A stretch of 64,000 nucleotides of DNA from Norana najaformis (GCA_964023275.1 OZ029913.1:49727976-49791975); one strand, 5' to 3'. Positions 38,701-62,100 are shown, counted from the first letter of the stretch. Notes: generated by a model from the sequence alone, not told the origin. Numbers and translations: made by a program.

Positions 38701-38869
38701 TTGCCCACACGTACTTCTTCTATGAAGTGCATTTGACTTTTTCTTACAGGAGCCACGATCTCATCTGATGCCAGTCATGTTTGCCAGATTGTACCTGATG
38801 AAGGCTATAAGAAAAGTGATGCAGGACTGTTTAGGTCTTCTGGCAATAGATCCATGTGCTCAACTCTGA
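11728..38869 (+). CDS. DALRD3: DALR anticodon-binding domain protein 3, full gene (11 coding exons, joined)
   Basis: Joining exons 11728-11973, 15931-16208, 18174-18541, 19684-19761, 22239-22378, 23185-23258, 25507-25565, 29426-29508, 33852-33956, 37086-37154 and 38750-38869 gives an open frame of 539 codons plus TGA, with every phase matching. DALRD3 is a non-catalytic relative of arginyl-tRNA synthetase. In vertebrates it pairs with METTL2 so that m3C is placed on tRNA-Arg isodecoders. Order of recognisable blocks: N-terminal [68 protein letters not shown]; and the DALR domain end ([28 protein letters not shown]). Length is close to the roughly 540 aa human protein as I remember it. The start at 11728 is chosen because it gives that length; an acceptor-like TTTACAG before 11689 suggests a 5' UTR exon or a slightly longer N-terminus. 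Confidence 0.93.
12430..13024 (+). pseudogene. RTE-like LINE ORF remnant in DALRD3 intron 1
   Basis: Frame-shifted + strand remains of the C-terminal half of a [37 protein letters not shown], then an [14 protein letters not shown] block, [31 protein letters not shown] and [10 protein letters not shown]. It leads directly into the tandem array at 13025, whose unit is the next part of the same ORF. Confidence 0.85.
13025..13864 (+). repeat. 105-bp tandem array, 8 units, derived from a LINE ORF
   Basis: Eight consecutive 105-bp units starting GATCCRTTATTACAGGAGAC and ending GACAAGACAGGACAGTGC. I see one base difference (A for G in unit 1, GATCCA versus GATCCG); the rest read identical. The unit is a multiple of three, so the LINE frame stays open across the array: each unit encodes 35 aa ([29 protein letters not shown]), which is the C-terminal piece of the adjacent LINE ORF. 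ORFs on the minus strand here are only shadows of the same repeat. Confidence 0.98.
14478..15685. mobile_element. non-autonomous pogo/Tigger-like DNA transposon
   Basis: Left end CAGTGCAGTTCGTTTAAGAC and right end (reverse complement) CAGTGCAAATCGCTTATGAC form imperfect terminal inverted repeats. Both ends are flanked by TA, the expected target duplication for the Tc1/mariner/pogo group. TTCGTCTTA-type words recur inside both ends as subterminal repeats. No transposase ORF is present in 1208 bp, so it would need a transposase from elsewhere. It sits in DALRD3 intron 1. Confidence 0.8.
15931..16208 (+). CDS. DALRD3: DALRD3 exon 2
   Basis: Acceptor CTGAACAG, phase 0 in, phase 2 out. Encodes [18 protein letters not shown] and [23 protein letters not shown], matching the L-x-L-x-Q-L-R-x-x-x-V-x-(D/E)-H block of the family. 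The donor is GG|GTCTGT, weaker than the alternative CTG|GTAAAC 11 bases earlier. Only the GTCTGT site keeps frame with exon 3 and restores the family sequence [13 protein letters not shown]. Confidence 0.9.
16561..17540 (-). mobile_element. maT-like Tc1/mariner element with perfect 106-bp TIRs
   Basis: The 106 bp at 16561-16666 (starts CAGGGTGGGCCAGAAG) are, as read, exactly inverted at 17435-17540. TA dinucleotides flank both ends. The minus-strand ORF at 16843-17382 (179 aa) is an internally deleted transposase: the N-terminal [16 protein letters not shown] is fused to the second half of the catalytic domain, with [10 protein letters not shown] and [17 protein letters not shown]. The last two catalytic Asp are 37 residues apart (DD37D spacing, as in maT). 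The first catalytic Asp and the DNA-binding domain are lost, so it is non-autonomous. Perfect TIRs indicate recent mobilisation. It lies in DALRD3 intron 2. Confidence 0.95.
16843..17382 (-). pseudogene. internally deleted maT-like transposase ORF
   Basis: 179 aa, about half of a full transposase. The frame stays open despite loss of the helix-turn-helix region and first DDE Asp, so the deletion was in frame. It could still be translated as a fragment containing two of the three catalytic residues, but cannot cut DNA alone. Confidence 0.9.
17655..17766. repeat. (TA)n/(TATACA)n microsatellite
   Basis: TA-rich array with periodic TACATA interruptions, just right of the maT element, probably the kind of TA target in which it inserted. 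The Ile-Tyr-rich ORF across it is an artefact. Confidence 0.95.
18174..18541 (+). CDS. DALRD3: DALRD3 exon 3
   Basis: Acceptor GTTTTTCAG, phase 2 in, phase 1 out at CATT|GTAAGT. Begins [18 protein letters not shown]. The middle is Ser-rich and poorly conserved ([11 protein letters not shown]), and it ends near [16 protein letters not shown]. It is the longest exon of the gene and corresponds to the variable region between the N-terminal and DALR parts of the family. Confidence 0.9.
18660..19320. other. DALRD3 intron 3, repeat-like, unassigned
   Basis: Begins with GTAAGTAAGTAG followed by CCTTTATTAG, like the stretch at 25.74 kb (a possible LINE 3' end). No coding signal seen. Confidence 0.4.
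19684..19761 (+). CDS. DALRD3: DALRD3 exon 4
   Basis: Acceptor TTTTCTTTTCAG, donor CAAG|GTAAGT, phase 1 to phase 1. Encodes [21 protein letters not shown], a short helical segment. Both splice sites are strong. Confidence 0.88.
20040..20270 (+). pseudogene. CR1/L2-like LINE RT fragment
   Basis: Decayed + strand RT: a block reading [28 protein letters not shown], the conserved A-motif region (L-D-L-S-A-A-F-D-T-V-D-H) with stops. It is followed by opposite-strand LINE endonuclease sequence. Confidence 0.8.
20440..20800 (-). pseudogene. CR1/L2-like LINE endonuclease fragment
   Basis: Minus strand shows the second half of an APE-type endonuclease domain in pieces: [42 protein letters not shown] and a WDHGLLLFT end. 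In intact elements these read GDFN, LDLV and SDH; all three catalytic positions are altered or broken here. Confidence 0.8.
21225..22115 (-). mobile_element. RTE-like LINE, 3' ORF part
   Basis: Minus-strand ORF of 284 aa (21238-22092): [20 protein letters not shown] at the start with the FADD catalytic box, [56 protein letters not shown] and a C-terminal [11 protein letters not shown]. 5' truncated like the copy at 5.3 kb, which shares the 3' sequence around CCCGTAGGTGTCC. It lies in DALRD3 intron 4, opposite to the gene. Confidence 0.92.
22239..22378 (+). CDS. DALRD3: DALRD3 exon 5
   Basis: Acceptor TTTATCTAG, phase 1 in, phase 0 out at AAGCAG|GTTGGC. Encodes [20 protein letters not shown] and WQILEP, matching the family's VHVxSxExEFxQQKLxxLWQKL segment residue for residue in spacing. 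Several other GT dinucleotides occur earlier, but only this donor joins exon 6 in frame. Confidence 0.9.
22680..23040 (+). repeat. dispersed repeat family R2, copy 2
   Basis: Colinear with 8.5-8.9 kb and 58.27-58.56 kb: ACAGTAACATTTGGGA.CTG..CTCTGG.TTGTCTTTG, ATCTGCAAAAATGGACCTAC, GCATCCTAATCTTGCAGGGC, TATTAGATCCAATGCAGTAC. Confidence 0.88.
23185..23258 (+). CDS. DALRD3: DALRD3 exon 6
   Basis: Acceptor CTGCTGTAG, donor CTTCAG|GTGAGT, phase 0 to 2. Encodes [20 protein letters not shown] then QDFF, matching the family's (L/V)(I/V)CGPVK..(M)(T/S)A.(E/D)(Y/F)(Y/F) segment. Confidence 0.9.
23300..24580. other. DALRD3 intron 6, no gene seen
   Basis: AT-rich. 23745-23825 reads GATGCCTTGAGCATTA..GTGGCGCTGTAGAAG followed by TTATTATTTATT, the usual 3' end of the CR1/L2-like LINEs in this window. 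Confidence 0.5.
24585..24850 (+). repeat. dispersed repeat family R3, copy 2
   Basis: Second copy of the 11.3 kb repeat, same strand, about 75% alike by eye with small indels. Confidence 0.8.
25045..25250 (-). repeat. LINE 3' tail family R5, copy 3 (inverted)
   Basis: Reverse complement matches the 9.69 and 10.39 kb copies: AGTCGCGG-like start, TCAGTCAAAACAAAATT, GATCAGGATC, CAGTCGGACGGCTAC. Confidence 0.8.
25507..25565 (+). CDS. DALRD3: DALRD3 exon 7
   Basis: Acceptor TGTGTTATTAG, donor CAAG|GTCTGT, phase 2 to 1. Encodes [19 protein letters not shown], equivalent to the family's RxxQVxxAxxxKYG(G/D) segment. Only this phase is open across the exon, and it joins both neighbours in frame. Confidence 0.88.
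25740..27725. other. DALRD3 intron 7, unassigned
   Basis: Starts with an AAGTAAGTAAGTA run and CCTTATTAACC. Two similar blocks occur (TATCACAAAATGCACTACGT at 25.93 kb, TGTCACAAAATGTGCTCCAT at 26.47 kb), followed by GACCTTAC.TGGT, hinting at a decayed repeat pair. TA-rich array at 26.84-26.90 kb. No coding signal. Confidence 0.4.
27726..29275 (+). mobile_element. piggyBac element bounded by TTAA
   Basis: Left boundary TTAA-CTCTATGGCGGC and right boundary GCTGCCAAAGAG-TTAA are inverted copies differing at two bases, and TTAA is the piggyBac target duplication. Between them lie remains of a piggyBac transposase on the + strand: an acidic N-terminal ORF (27849-28100), [15 protein letters not shown] near 28150, [39 protein letters not shown] near 28480-28540 and a Cys-rich tail. 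Stops and a large deletion of the middle (including catalytic Asp) make it inactive. It lies in DALRD3 intron 7, 150 bp before exon 8. Confidence 0.93.
27849..28920 (+). pseudogene. piggyBac-derived transposase, degraded
   Basis: PGBD-type transposase in several frames. Visible parts are the acidic N-terminus ([21 protein letters not shown]), the MDNFYSS motif, the VNGVDRCDQ motif that carries a catalytic-core Asp, and a C-terminal cysteine region ([13 protein letters not shown]). The central part is missing. Confidence 0.88.
29426..29508 (+). CDS. DALRD3: DALRD3 exon 8
   Basis: Acceptor TTCTGTTTAG, donor CAACAG|GTATAT, phase 1 to 0. Encodes [20 protein letters not shown] then SSVCRQQ. The V/I-K/R-F-(D/E)-(L/M)-L-S segment marks the start of the DALR domain in this family. 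Confidence 0.92.
29520..31080. other. DALRD3 intron 8, first part
   Basis: No gene recognised. Contains clusters of TTATTATTATTATCG-type sequence near 30.08-30.18 kb. Confidence 0.4.
31090..31440 (+). repeat. dispersed repeat family R1, copy 3
   Basis: From GCGCTAACTTAAATGATGTTAAGTGTCATTAAGAAC through TCAGATAACTAGAAATGTCACC and the GAACCCAGCCAACTGGCTTCCATCC block. Matches 1.98, 32.76 and 48.6 kb copies. Less AT-rich than its surroundings. Confidence 0.85.
31735..31890 (+). repeat. dispersed repeat R6, copy 1
   Basis: TGCATTTAATTCTGTTTAGAATGATGTATCA and following GTAGTTTCTGAG.TATTGT match 32.25-32.44 kb in the same orientation, about 550 bp away. Confidence 0.7.
32215..32440 (+). repeat. dispersed repeat R6, copy 2
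   Basis: Second copy: GCATTAAATTCTGTTTAAAAAGATGTATCAT then GGTAGTTCTGGAGATATTGT. Confidence 0.7.
32755..33080 (+). repeat. dispersed repeat family R1, copy 4
   Basis: Begins ACTAGCCGAAATGACGTTAAATGTCATTAAGAA, continues with TCAGATAACTAGAAATGTTACC and GAACCCAAGAGACAGGTTCCCATC. Same order and strand as the other R1 copies. Confidence 0.85.
33852..33956 (+). CDS. DALRD3: DALRD3 exon 9
   Basis: Acceptor TTACATTGTAG, donor CATAAA|GTATGT, phase 0 to 0. Encodes [20 protein letters not shown] then [15 protein letters not shown], matching the family's E-W-x-L-L-F-N-x-(I/V)-L-x-(F/Y)-P-x-L-L block inside the DALR domain. Confidence 0.93.
34380..34640 (+). mobile_element. CR1/L2-like LINE 3' end
   Basis: CATGGAACAGTCTTCCTGGC..GTGATGAATGCCCCATCC, TTTTTCAAGATACCTTATGACTG-like ORF end, then GTGGAGCTATATAAATTGT and TATTATTATTATT. 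The GCTATATAAAT-(ATT)n end is the 3' terminus of this LINE class. Confidence 0.75.
34650..35005 (+). pseudogene. RTE-like LINE C-terminal fragment (+)
   Basis: Frame-broken: [28 protein letters not shown], a [18 protein letters not shown] block, [23 protein letters not shown]. It meets an opposite-strand relative at 35.04 kb, so two copies converge. Confidence 0.8.
35040..36075 (-). pseudogene. RTE-like LINE RT, frameshifted (-)
   Basis: Minus-strand pieces in order: [20 protein letters not shown] (36.0 kb), [19 protein letters not shown] with the RT box (35.8 kb), [71 protein letters not shown] and [11 protein letters not shown] at the end. At least two frameshifts. The end matches the fragment at 40.5 kb. 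It is in DALRD3 intron 9. Confidence 0.9.
36100..37085. other. DALRD3 intron 9, last part
   Basis: AT-rich, no convincing feature on either strand. Confidence 0.4.
37086..37154 (+). CDS. DALRD3: DALRD3 exon 10
   Basis: Acceptor TGTGTTTCAG, donor TTTGT|GTAAGT, phase 0 to 0. Encodes [20 protein letters not shown] then ILC. This is the diagnostic DALR-domain helix (I-C-x-F-L-x-x-L-S-x-x-F/L-S-S-Y-Y-x-x-x-H-I-L) and was the key to naming the gene. A longer ORF in another frame across this site is a shadow. Confidence 0.95.
37500..38610 (+). pseudogene. CR1/L2-like LINE RT fragment in DALRD3 intron 10
   Basis: + strand decayed [23 protein letters not shown] at 37.87-37.94 kb, [28 protein letters not shown] near 38.08-38.14 kb, then a C-terminal part with [24 protein letters not shown] sequence. 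A similar C-terminal fragment is at 57.8 kb. A short SINE interrupts it at 37744. Confidence 0.85.
37744..37860 (+). mobile_element. 117-bp SINE with 11-bp target duplication
   Basis: The sequence between two copies of CTCTGCTGAAG (37733-37743 and 37861-37871) starts AACTCCGCCATTGCC, contains GGGGCAGTGCCAGTCCCAAG and ends in ACTACTACTAC. Removing it restores the LINE RT frame context (PSLSAE | DLSNYHP). No Pol III A/B box was clearly seen, so it may be a truncated LINE tail rather than a SINE. Confidence 0.88.
38750..38869 (+). CDS. DALRD3: DALRD3 exon 11 (terminal)
   Basis: Acceptor TTTTTCTTACAG, phase 0, 39 codons then TGA. Encodes [20 protein letters not shown] then [13 protein letters not shown], matching the family C-terminus (EPRPHL..MF.RL.L..A.R.V...GL..LG). 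An AATAAA lies only 7 bases after the stop (38876-38881), probably too close to be the main polyadenylation signal. Confidence 0.95.
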   Translation, partial: EPRSHLMPVMFARLYLMKAIRKVMQDCLGLLAIDPCAQL

Positions 38870-39103
38870 CCGAAGAATAAAATGCACATCCATAAGAGAC
38901 AGTGACGACCAATTTTCTCATGACACAGGATTCAGAGTGAATTTATCTGAAGCTTTGTTATGCTTAAATTCCGTACAATGTGTTAACGTGTTGAGCCAGG
39001 ATAAAGTGAAGACAATCCAAATACAAAAAGCACGTTAATTAGGTGCTATATTAAGTGTTTTGATATATGTATATGTTAATTACGCACTATTGTGTTTTAA
39101 TAT

Positions 39104-39865
39104 ACCGTACTTTCTGGAACATAAGACACGTTTTTTTACACGAACTTCTAGTGGTATGTCTTATTTAACAGTGCGACTTATGTGTGGAAGTTTTAGAAAT
39201 TTTTCGAAGTTGCTATGTGTAGTTGGCAAAGACCGATAATGATTTAAATTAAACAAAATTAAATTACATTTATCAAACGTGGAATATATGTAGTGAAAGT
39301 AGTACCAGGCTTGCAGACGGCGTCCATACTGAACCAACGGAGTTCGTGGTGCCTCTTGGCCGATAGCCTGCATCGTCCTGCGCCTTTTGCCTCTGCCCCG
39401 TTCTGCGGCCTTCACCTCTGCCGCATCCTGTGACCCTCTGCTCCTGTTCAGTCCCGTGACCTCTGCCATGTCATGTGACCTCCCACGGCGGGCCCAAGAG
39501 AAGCAGGGTGTGGGGGCACCAAGCCTACTTGGCAGCTTTCTTGGAAAAGGCAACAAGAGGGGGTCAGGAAGCTACGCTGGGCCGTGAGGGAGTTTGAGGA
39601 AGCTGAAAATTTGCTGGTATTTATTCTTCCGTCTATATACTTCTGCCTTACTATCATTCAATATGTTTTTACTGGATGTCTTCAGCTGGCGGGATTTACT
39701 TATAGGACCAAGTAATTACTATCAAATCACATAACAACAATATTGGAAATCTTTAATTCAGAAGTGCAAAAATAATTTTATTTCAACAAAGTTGTGTTTG
39801 AGAAATTATTGGCTATTGAATGTCATTGGCAAATGCGCTTAGATGCCTTGTGACTGGAAATCTAT
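39104..39865 (-). mobile_element. TIR DNA transposon, truncated copy
   Basis: Starts TACCGTACTTTCTGGAACATAAGACAC and runs as the reverse complement of the full copy at 55.16-56.26 kb, including the inner GC-rich part (CGGGCCCAAGAGAAGC, GCAGCTTTCTTGG) and TTCAGCTGGCGGGATTTACTTATAGG. It stops at GTGACTGGAAAT, about 110 bp short of the other terminus. It lacks the SINE found in the other copy, so it gives the empty site. No transposase ORF. Confidence 0.85.
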
Positions 39866-40499
39866 ATACCAATACAATCTATATACCAATACAATTTTTA
39901 TATATATATATATATACACACATGGATACTGTTACTCATACTGTAGGGCATTTGCCTCTAAATTGCTACTTGCATAATATATTTTGTAGTTTCTCTTCTG
40001 TAGAAATGGAGTAAAATAACCAGAATTTGACCTTGTATTTGCCTGATTGACTAGTATTGTGAAACAGGAGTTTTGAAAATTATTATCTGGACCAGTTTTA
40101 ACAGTCCTGATGCTGCATGCATCTGCTGTATTATCGTTTAAAAATTTTGTTATTGAAAGAGCTGGGTCAGAGCTGCAGAGAAAATGCCTTACAAGGCAAT
40201 GTGTAGATCTGGTTATGTTGCACTGCATTTCATTAAATTATGAAATCAGTTTTCATTTCCAATGGGTAGTAGCTTATAGAACTGTGTGAATCTGAGGTAC
40301 AAACAGCACACAAAATTGCACTGATCACTTTTATCCCAGACAAGTCGTTTCCTACATGAATGTTTATCTTCTTCAGTCCAGTGGAATTACAACAGTGGAA
40401 ACGGCAGCCAGTAATGATTCTCTGTGCAAAACTGTACATCATAAATTTTAATAAGTTCTGGCCTTATAAGCCTACAGGAATTTAGATTTCTTATGTGCC

Positions 40500-40640
40500 T
40501 TAGTTAGAGGAAGACCTAGACAGATGTTGCTGGACCGGATGATCACGGATGGATACAGCGAACTGAAAAGAGATGCTCAGCACCGTGAAGAATGGCCCCA
40601 CTGGACGTATGAACCTGCCTAGGGGGCAGAGAACCACAAG
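40500..40640 (+). pseudogene. RTE-like LINE extreme C-terminus
   Basis: + strand reads [20 protein letters not shown] then [15 protein letters not shown] and a stop, the same C-terminus as the copy at 35.04 kb, then an AAGAAGAAGAAG tail. Confidence 0.85.
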
Positions 40641-40859
40641 AAGAAGAAGATGTGCCTTAGTTATAAATTTTAGAGGCTGTAGTCCTGATTTCTGTATTTT
40701 ACATACAAGTAGGTGTATGGTTGATATCGTCATCTACAGATTCCAATATAATTTTTATCCCTATTCAGTTGTGTATGCACAAAACTGCTTCAGTGCAGAA
40801 TAAAAACATATATTAGGCAACATTTAATGGTGATCCTCACATATAGTCCTATCTAATCT

Positions 40860-42280
40860 TAATCTCTGCCTTACCAGATAGGACTGTAAAATGCTATGTT
40901 ATGTTAAAAAATTATTGAAGACTCTAGCAATGGTGATGCTGCATATGTACAATTTCTGAACATTTTACAACAATTCTTTTGCAAGAACTGGGCTAGAGCA
41001 TCTGAGTAATGTCTTGAATAGCAATATGTGCATTCTTGATTACATTACATTACATCTGCATCATATAAACGACTACATACATACATGCATACATACATAC
41101 ATACATAGCTGCTTTCTAGCTTATTTTAACTTGTGCATATAGAATTCAAATAGATAAGAAGAGTGATTGTCTGAAGAGGTTCTGTCAGGCTCTTTCTGTA
41201 GAATAATAATTTCTCTGCCATCTCCTACTGAATTAACTAATGTCCATAGAAGCGTCGATTGTGGATGCCTTCAATCTTCATCACGTTTGAAGACATTTTG
41301 TCGAGAGTTAGCTGATCATTCTGATAAAACAAATAGTAAATTTAAACAGATCTGAGGTTACTGCAGTTATGATTTGTAGCAGTAAGGGCAGCTTCTTTCT
41401 CAGTCATTCAGTTTTCTCTGTCACTACAGTGTGCTCCTTCCCACAGATCTTTCTCCCACTGCTTCCAACTAAAAACTGTACCCTGCATTGATGATTGCTT
41501 ATTTTATCAAATCGATTTTTAGAGCAGCACTTTTGATACACTTTTACATGGTGCTCTATAAATAAATGCCAATAATCAGGTACCTGCAGTCATGCTTTTA
41601 TCCGTGACAGCAGTTCTGCACAACCCAGCATTTGGGAGCACTGCTGAGGAACTTTGCTGAGAGACTCTATTTAATGTAATTTTCAATTATTTTTACATTG
41701 AGCAGAGACACTCCAACAGCAAGTTATTTTTATTAACCTACTTATTTGTTGTGTGCTGTAAAATCCTGTGAGGAAGCAAGAGTTGACATTTTCCTTTCCG
41801 AGTGTGTACTAGTTATATAGCTATAAATGCAAAATTTTTGGTTCCACAGATAGTTGAAGAGAGACTGCTGTGCATGATCCCCTACTTTTGGTCTCTGAAG
41901 AAGGTTGAGAATGCCTCACTTCTTCAAGTTTGACTGAAATGTAACATAAACTACCACTAACCCAAACTGGACACCATCTCTACCTTAAAGCTAATGGTTT
42001 CAACTCAACTAACAAAAAGCCAGCTAGCACTAAACAGGAGATGTTTTTTACTTGTCTCTTTAAACTTAAAACTGGCACTGTGTTGCAAAATCATTAGAAT
42101 AAATACTGATTAATCAAATGTCGACATACATTTTTATCCAGCCAAGCTTGTCTTTTCTTAGCTTTTAGTTGCTTCTTATAATCCTGTTGAAAGCAAATTC
42201 ATAAACTAGTCATAATTTATCTCAAACATGACAGCAAATGGTGTCATTTATTGTACGACAGTTAAGAATTGAACTAATGA
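40860..42280. other. intergenic between DALRD3 and ADAM17-like gene
   Basis: (ATAC)n microsatellite at about 41073-41107. Otherwise short unconvincing ORFs; nothing assigned. Confidence 0.45.
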
Positions 42281-42286
42281 CATTTA

Positions 42287-42700
42287 TTAAATGAACATGT
42301 GTTGGTTGGCCAGAAACAAGACACAGACAGTAATGACAGAAATATATACCAGTGTATGTGTATGTATATGTAGTATATGTCTGTCAGGACACCTGAAAAT
42401 GTGTGCTTCTACATCAATAACATCACAAAAGTGAGTAATTAGCCACAGCAGAAACACCTCTGTTGAATGGCCCGTCCTGAAGCCAGACTGCAGCTTTGGC
42501 ATGAAATTGCACAATTCCAGGTAGCACAACATCTGCTTAACCACTACTTTCTGTACAATCTTGGAGATGAACGTCAGACTGGAGATGGACCAGTAACTAT
42601 TGATGTTATCTGGAACCATGCCTGGCTTCTTTAGATATGGCCGTATCAAGGCTCGCTTCTGACCTGGCAAAAATCCTTCTACCATCACATAGCCACACTA
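42287..42700 (-). pseudogene. CR1/L2-like LINE RT fragment (-)
   Basis: Minus-strand ORF: GQKRALIRPYLKKPGMVPDN, YWSISSLTFISKIVQKVVV, FMPKLQSGFRTGHSTEVFLL. This is the start of the RT domain (LKKP..D....YRPIS.L.F.SK..E), then it is cut off. Confidence 0.9.
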
Positions 42701-43302
42701 GGAAAGGAAGCAGCTCACTGACAGCTTCATGGAGAAGGAATGTAGGAATGGGGTCCAGTGTGCACTTTCATGACAGTGAGGACAAAAGTAATGGTCTTAG
42801 CTCGGCATCGGTCACCATTTCAAACTGGTCTATGCAATACTGTGTTGTGGAGCATTTTGGTTGAGCCAAGCCCTGTGTATCTTGGTGAACATCAGCAACT
42901 TTCTTAGTCAGGTGATGTAGGTAGTCTTCAGCGGAGGACTCTGCAATCTACTGGAATGACCTGGAATTGTGGAAAGATTTTACCAAGTGTTCCATATGAC
43001 CAAGTACTAGTAGTGTGGTAATACCTGGTCACATGGTGGACTTGGTAGAGGTTAGTTTTGAATGGTAACTTTGTGTTTCAGGATGTCGAGGTAGAGTTGA
43101 ACTGTTAGCGATGTTTAAAAATATACAAGTTGGACCATATAAAGATGAGTAAATCAGCATTTTCACAAGACTAAGATCTGAATGTATCACTTGGCTTGTT
43201 GGCTTTGAGGCAACACACAACACTGGATTACTGCAAATCAACATGAATGAGCCTAGTCAAACCAAGACATACAGCCAAATGACAAAAAGTCACCTAAGTC
43301 AG

Positions 43303-59641
<16,339 letters not shown>

Positions 59642-60175
59642 CTGAAGTCATGCAAATCATACACATCAAATTTATTAGCATCCAACACTTCTCTACCACA
59701 TGCAAATTGGCCAACCGGCTCCATTCAACCAAATATCCAAACACAACATGCACGATATTCTTCATAGCACAGAATTATGATCCTAATCTTGAAACACCTT
59801 TGGGGTCTGGCTTCTTCTGATGTCCTGGAGTCATGTTGCCTCAGCACTGCCCTTAAACTAGCTTCAGTTCCTTAAATTATACTGTTTGGGAAAATTTGCT
59901 GCTTCTTTCGCTCATGCAACTGCCATGCCAAGTCTTGGATTCAGAAATGCAGACTCATCAGTCTCCAACCTCTACATCAGCTTTTGGTATGCAACTGAAC
60001 ATTTGTATAGCACTTTCTGCTTTGGTGACAGGTGTCCAAATATGACAAATATGTAATTGTAATCATGTCTAGCTGTAGTTTAACGATGCTGTGCCACAAC
60101 AAAGATCAAAGAAGATTAGCAACACCATCCTCCTTTATCCAGGCTTTGGATTAGCATAACCTGAACATGCAGTGG

Positions 60176-60290
60176 CAGAGTTTATTGTAAATGTAACTGT
60201 AATCACATATTATATAGCTCCACATCAGCAGTAACTCAACAGAGGCACTCCCAACCTGACATCACAAAACCATGATCGAATAGAATGGTT
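60176..60290 (-). mobile_element. CR1/L2-like LINE 3' end
   Basis: TGTAACTGTAATCACATATTATATAGC, then AACTCAACAGAGGCACTCCC parallels the 3' end of the LINE at 45.16-45.23 kb (TGTAATTGTAATTTCAGATTTATAAAGC, AACTCAACAGAGGTGCTTCC), same orientation. Confidence 0.7.
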
Positions 60291-60594
60291 TTCCAGCACT
60301 TACAGAAAAGATGTAGAGAAAGGCCAAGAAGCTATAGTGTGGATCTGGCACAGGTAGTAAAAGCACATTCAACATACATTCTTCACATCCTCTGAGGTCA
60401 ATTGCTGGTTCAAGGTAACATCCCGATCGTGCACAGTGGTGAAGAAAGAGACATCACAAAGCATGGCACCCTCATATCCCCAGGGCAACAGACCTCAACT
60501 ATTGCTGACTCAGGTGATTCAAGACTGGGACAAAAGCTCCCTGACTGATACTGGACTAGTGTTGACAAGAAGATATTGAACGTCATTCATTCAG

Positions 60595-60716
60595 CAAAAG
60601 GAAGGCAATGTAGTGTTTCTCATATATATTCTGAAAAATGGGAATATATTGGCTTGCTGGCCATAACTTGGGCAGCACCACTGAGGACAGACAAAAGCTG
60701 GTGCAACCAGAAATAT
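60595..60716 (+). CDS. ADAM17-like exon on the opposite strand (candidate)
   Basis: Acceptor-like CATTCATTCAG, donor AAATAT|GTAAGT, phase 1 to 0, on the + strand. Peptide QCSVSHIYSEKWEYIGLLAI then TWAAPLRTDKSWCNQKY has the C..(A)H(L)(F)T...(F)..G.LGLA.VGSP....G(I)C...Y spacing of the ADAM17 exon that should precede the one at 59.6 kb. Its out phase (0) fits the phase-0 acceptor at 59641. Orientation is opposite to the rest of the gene, so an inversion, a misassembly or a chance match must be considered. Confidence 0.4.
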
Positions 60717-61765
60717 GTAAGTATCAGAACACTTATGTACCCTTTTAAGGACCCTTCTAAAGCTGGTAATATAAATTGCTGTAAGAGCAGCTCACAACGC
60801 AGTTAAATTTTAAAAGGAAACCTGTAACTAACATGGGGAGCAGATGCCTCCAAGAGAGCGAGGTTTATCTGAAGCAACCCAAGCCAGGCCAAGAACACCG
60901 TTGTCAAATGCTGTCGATGTAAACAGGTGAACCAAACAATACTTCTCCCAGTCAGGATTCAAGCTAAAAGCCTACAAAACAGTAAGTAACAAAACAAACT
61001 ATCAAAACTCATTCTATTTCTTTTTTGTTTCATCTTCCGTTTTTTAACATTTTTTGTGTTTTTGTTGGTTTTAATGCAATTTTTCTTAGACAAAGAACCA
61101 TGAAGTGCAAGAGAGCAAGAAACAAATAAAAACAGCATTAGGCTGCTGGACCTTACAAAATCCAAACCTGATAAGTTCTGATAAGTGTGATATGTGACGT
61201 GAGAACAGAAGAGAACTTTAGAAAGGAAGGTCACTTCAGCCACAAGAATACACAGAAGCTGCACAGTTATGCAGTTCTGACCTTTAGCAAGGTTGACAAT
61301 ATAAAACTTTGGTAGTACCAGCCAACTTTTCTACCACAGATTGTGTCGTTGCCTTAGTGCATAAACTGACATAAGATGCAAGCTGCCTGTAAGGAGAGCT
61401 CTCTTGTAAGTAATTTTGGACTTGACAGGCAGCCGATATAGCTTTGCCAGTACTAGAGTGACACGATTACTTCTGCTGGTTCCAGTCAGGACAACAAATT
61501 CTAGCCACTTACATTTTGACAAAGTTACAGTTACACAGTACAAAGTTAAAGTTGTGCATTACAGTCTGGCAAAGTTAGACTTTGTAGTGTCATACTGCAG
61601 CAATTACAGTAGCTTAGTTCTGCTCTGACTACACTACAAGCGACTGTCTCTGTAAGTTCTGGTGGCAAGCACAATCAAACATGATGCATGGCTTTTGATA
61701 TGGAAATATGATGAAGTTGCAGAGATGAACGACAACTGCAGTGAACACAACACATCCACATGCAC

Positions 61766-61885
61766 CTTTAACAGGGCGTCCATCGTAAATGATTTTCCCG
61801 TAAGGAAGACAGGTACTTAGTTTGAAGATTTCCATTGTATCCACAGGTCTGAGGTCATTGAGATGCATGCCAACATGGCCTTCAT
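61766..61885 (-). CDS. unassigned exon-like ORF
   Basis: Acceptor CTCTTGCATCAG, 40 open codons (EGHVGMHLNDLRPVDTMEIF then KLSTCLPYGKIIYDGRPVK), possible donor GTGCAT. Composition is protein-like. I do not recognise the family; it could be a 3' UTR coincidence of the ORF just upstream. Confidence 0.25.
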
Positions 61886-61923
61886 CTGATGCAAGAGGGT
61901 CCATGGGTTGTCCAGACACTTAG

Positions 61924-62087
61924 TTATTTGGCATTCGATGCCTTAATTGACTTGATCTTGTTGATGAAGTCTGAGAACATGGCACAGCGTTTCTGACATT
62001 CTTTAGTCAGCAACACCTCCGACTGTACAGTGGAATGCAGTATATCCTTCACTGCTGACCACTGTTGATTAGATCCACTTGGCTTTT
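61924..62087 (-). CDS. unassigned terminal-exon-like ORF
   Basis: After ATGCAG, an open frame to TAA: SNQQWSAVKDILHSTVQSEV then LLTKECQKRCAMFSDFINKI and KSIKASNAK. It looks helical and coding. No family recognised. If real it is the last exon of another minus-strand gene, which would end inside the expected 5' span of the ADAM17-like gene. Confidence 0.35.
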
Positions 62088-62100
62088 CTGCATTTGACAC

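Noticed and set aside
60959..61264. 101-aa minus ORF, hydrophobic then Lys/Asn-rich
   Set aside because: Composition follows T-rich and A-rich DNA; no motif or splice context supports it.
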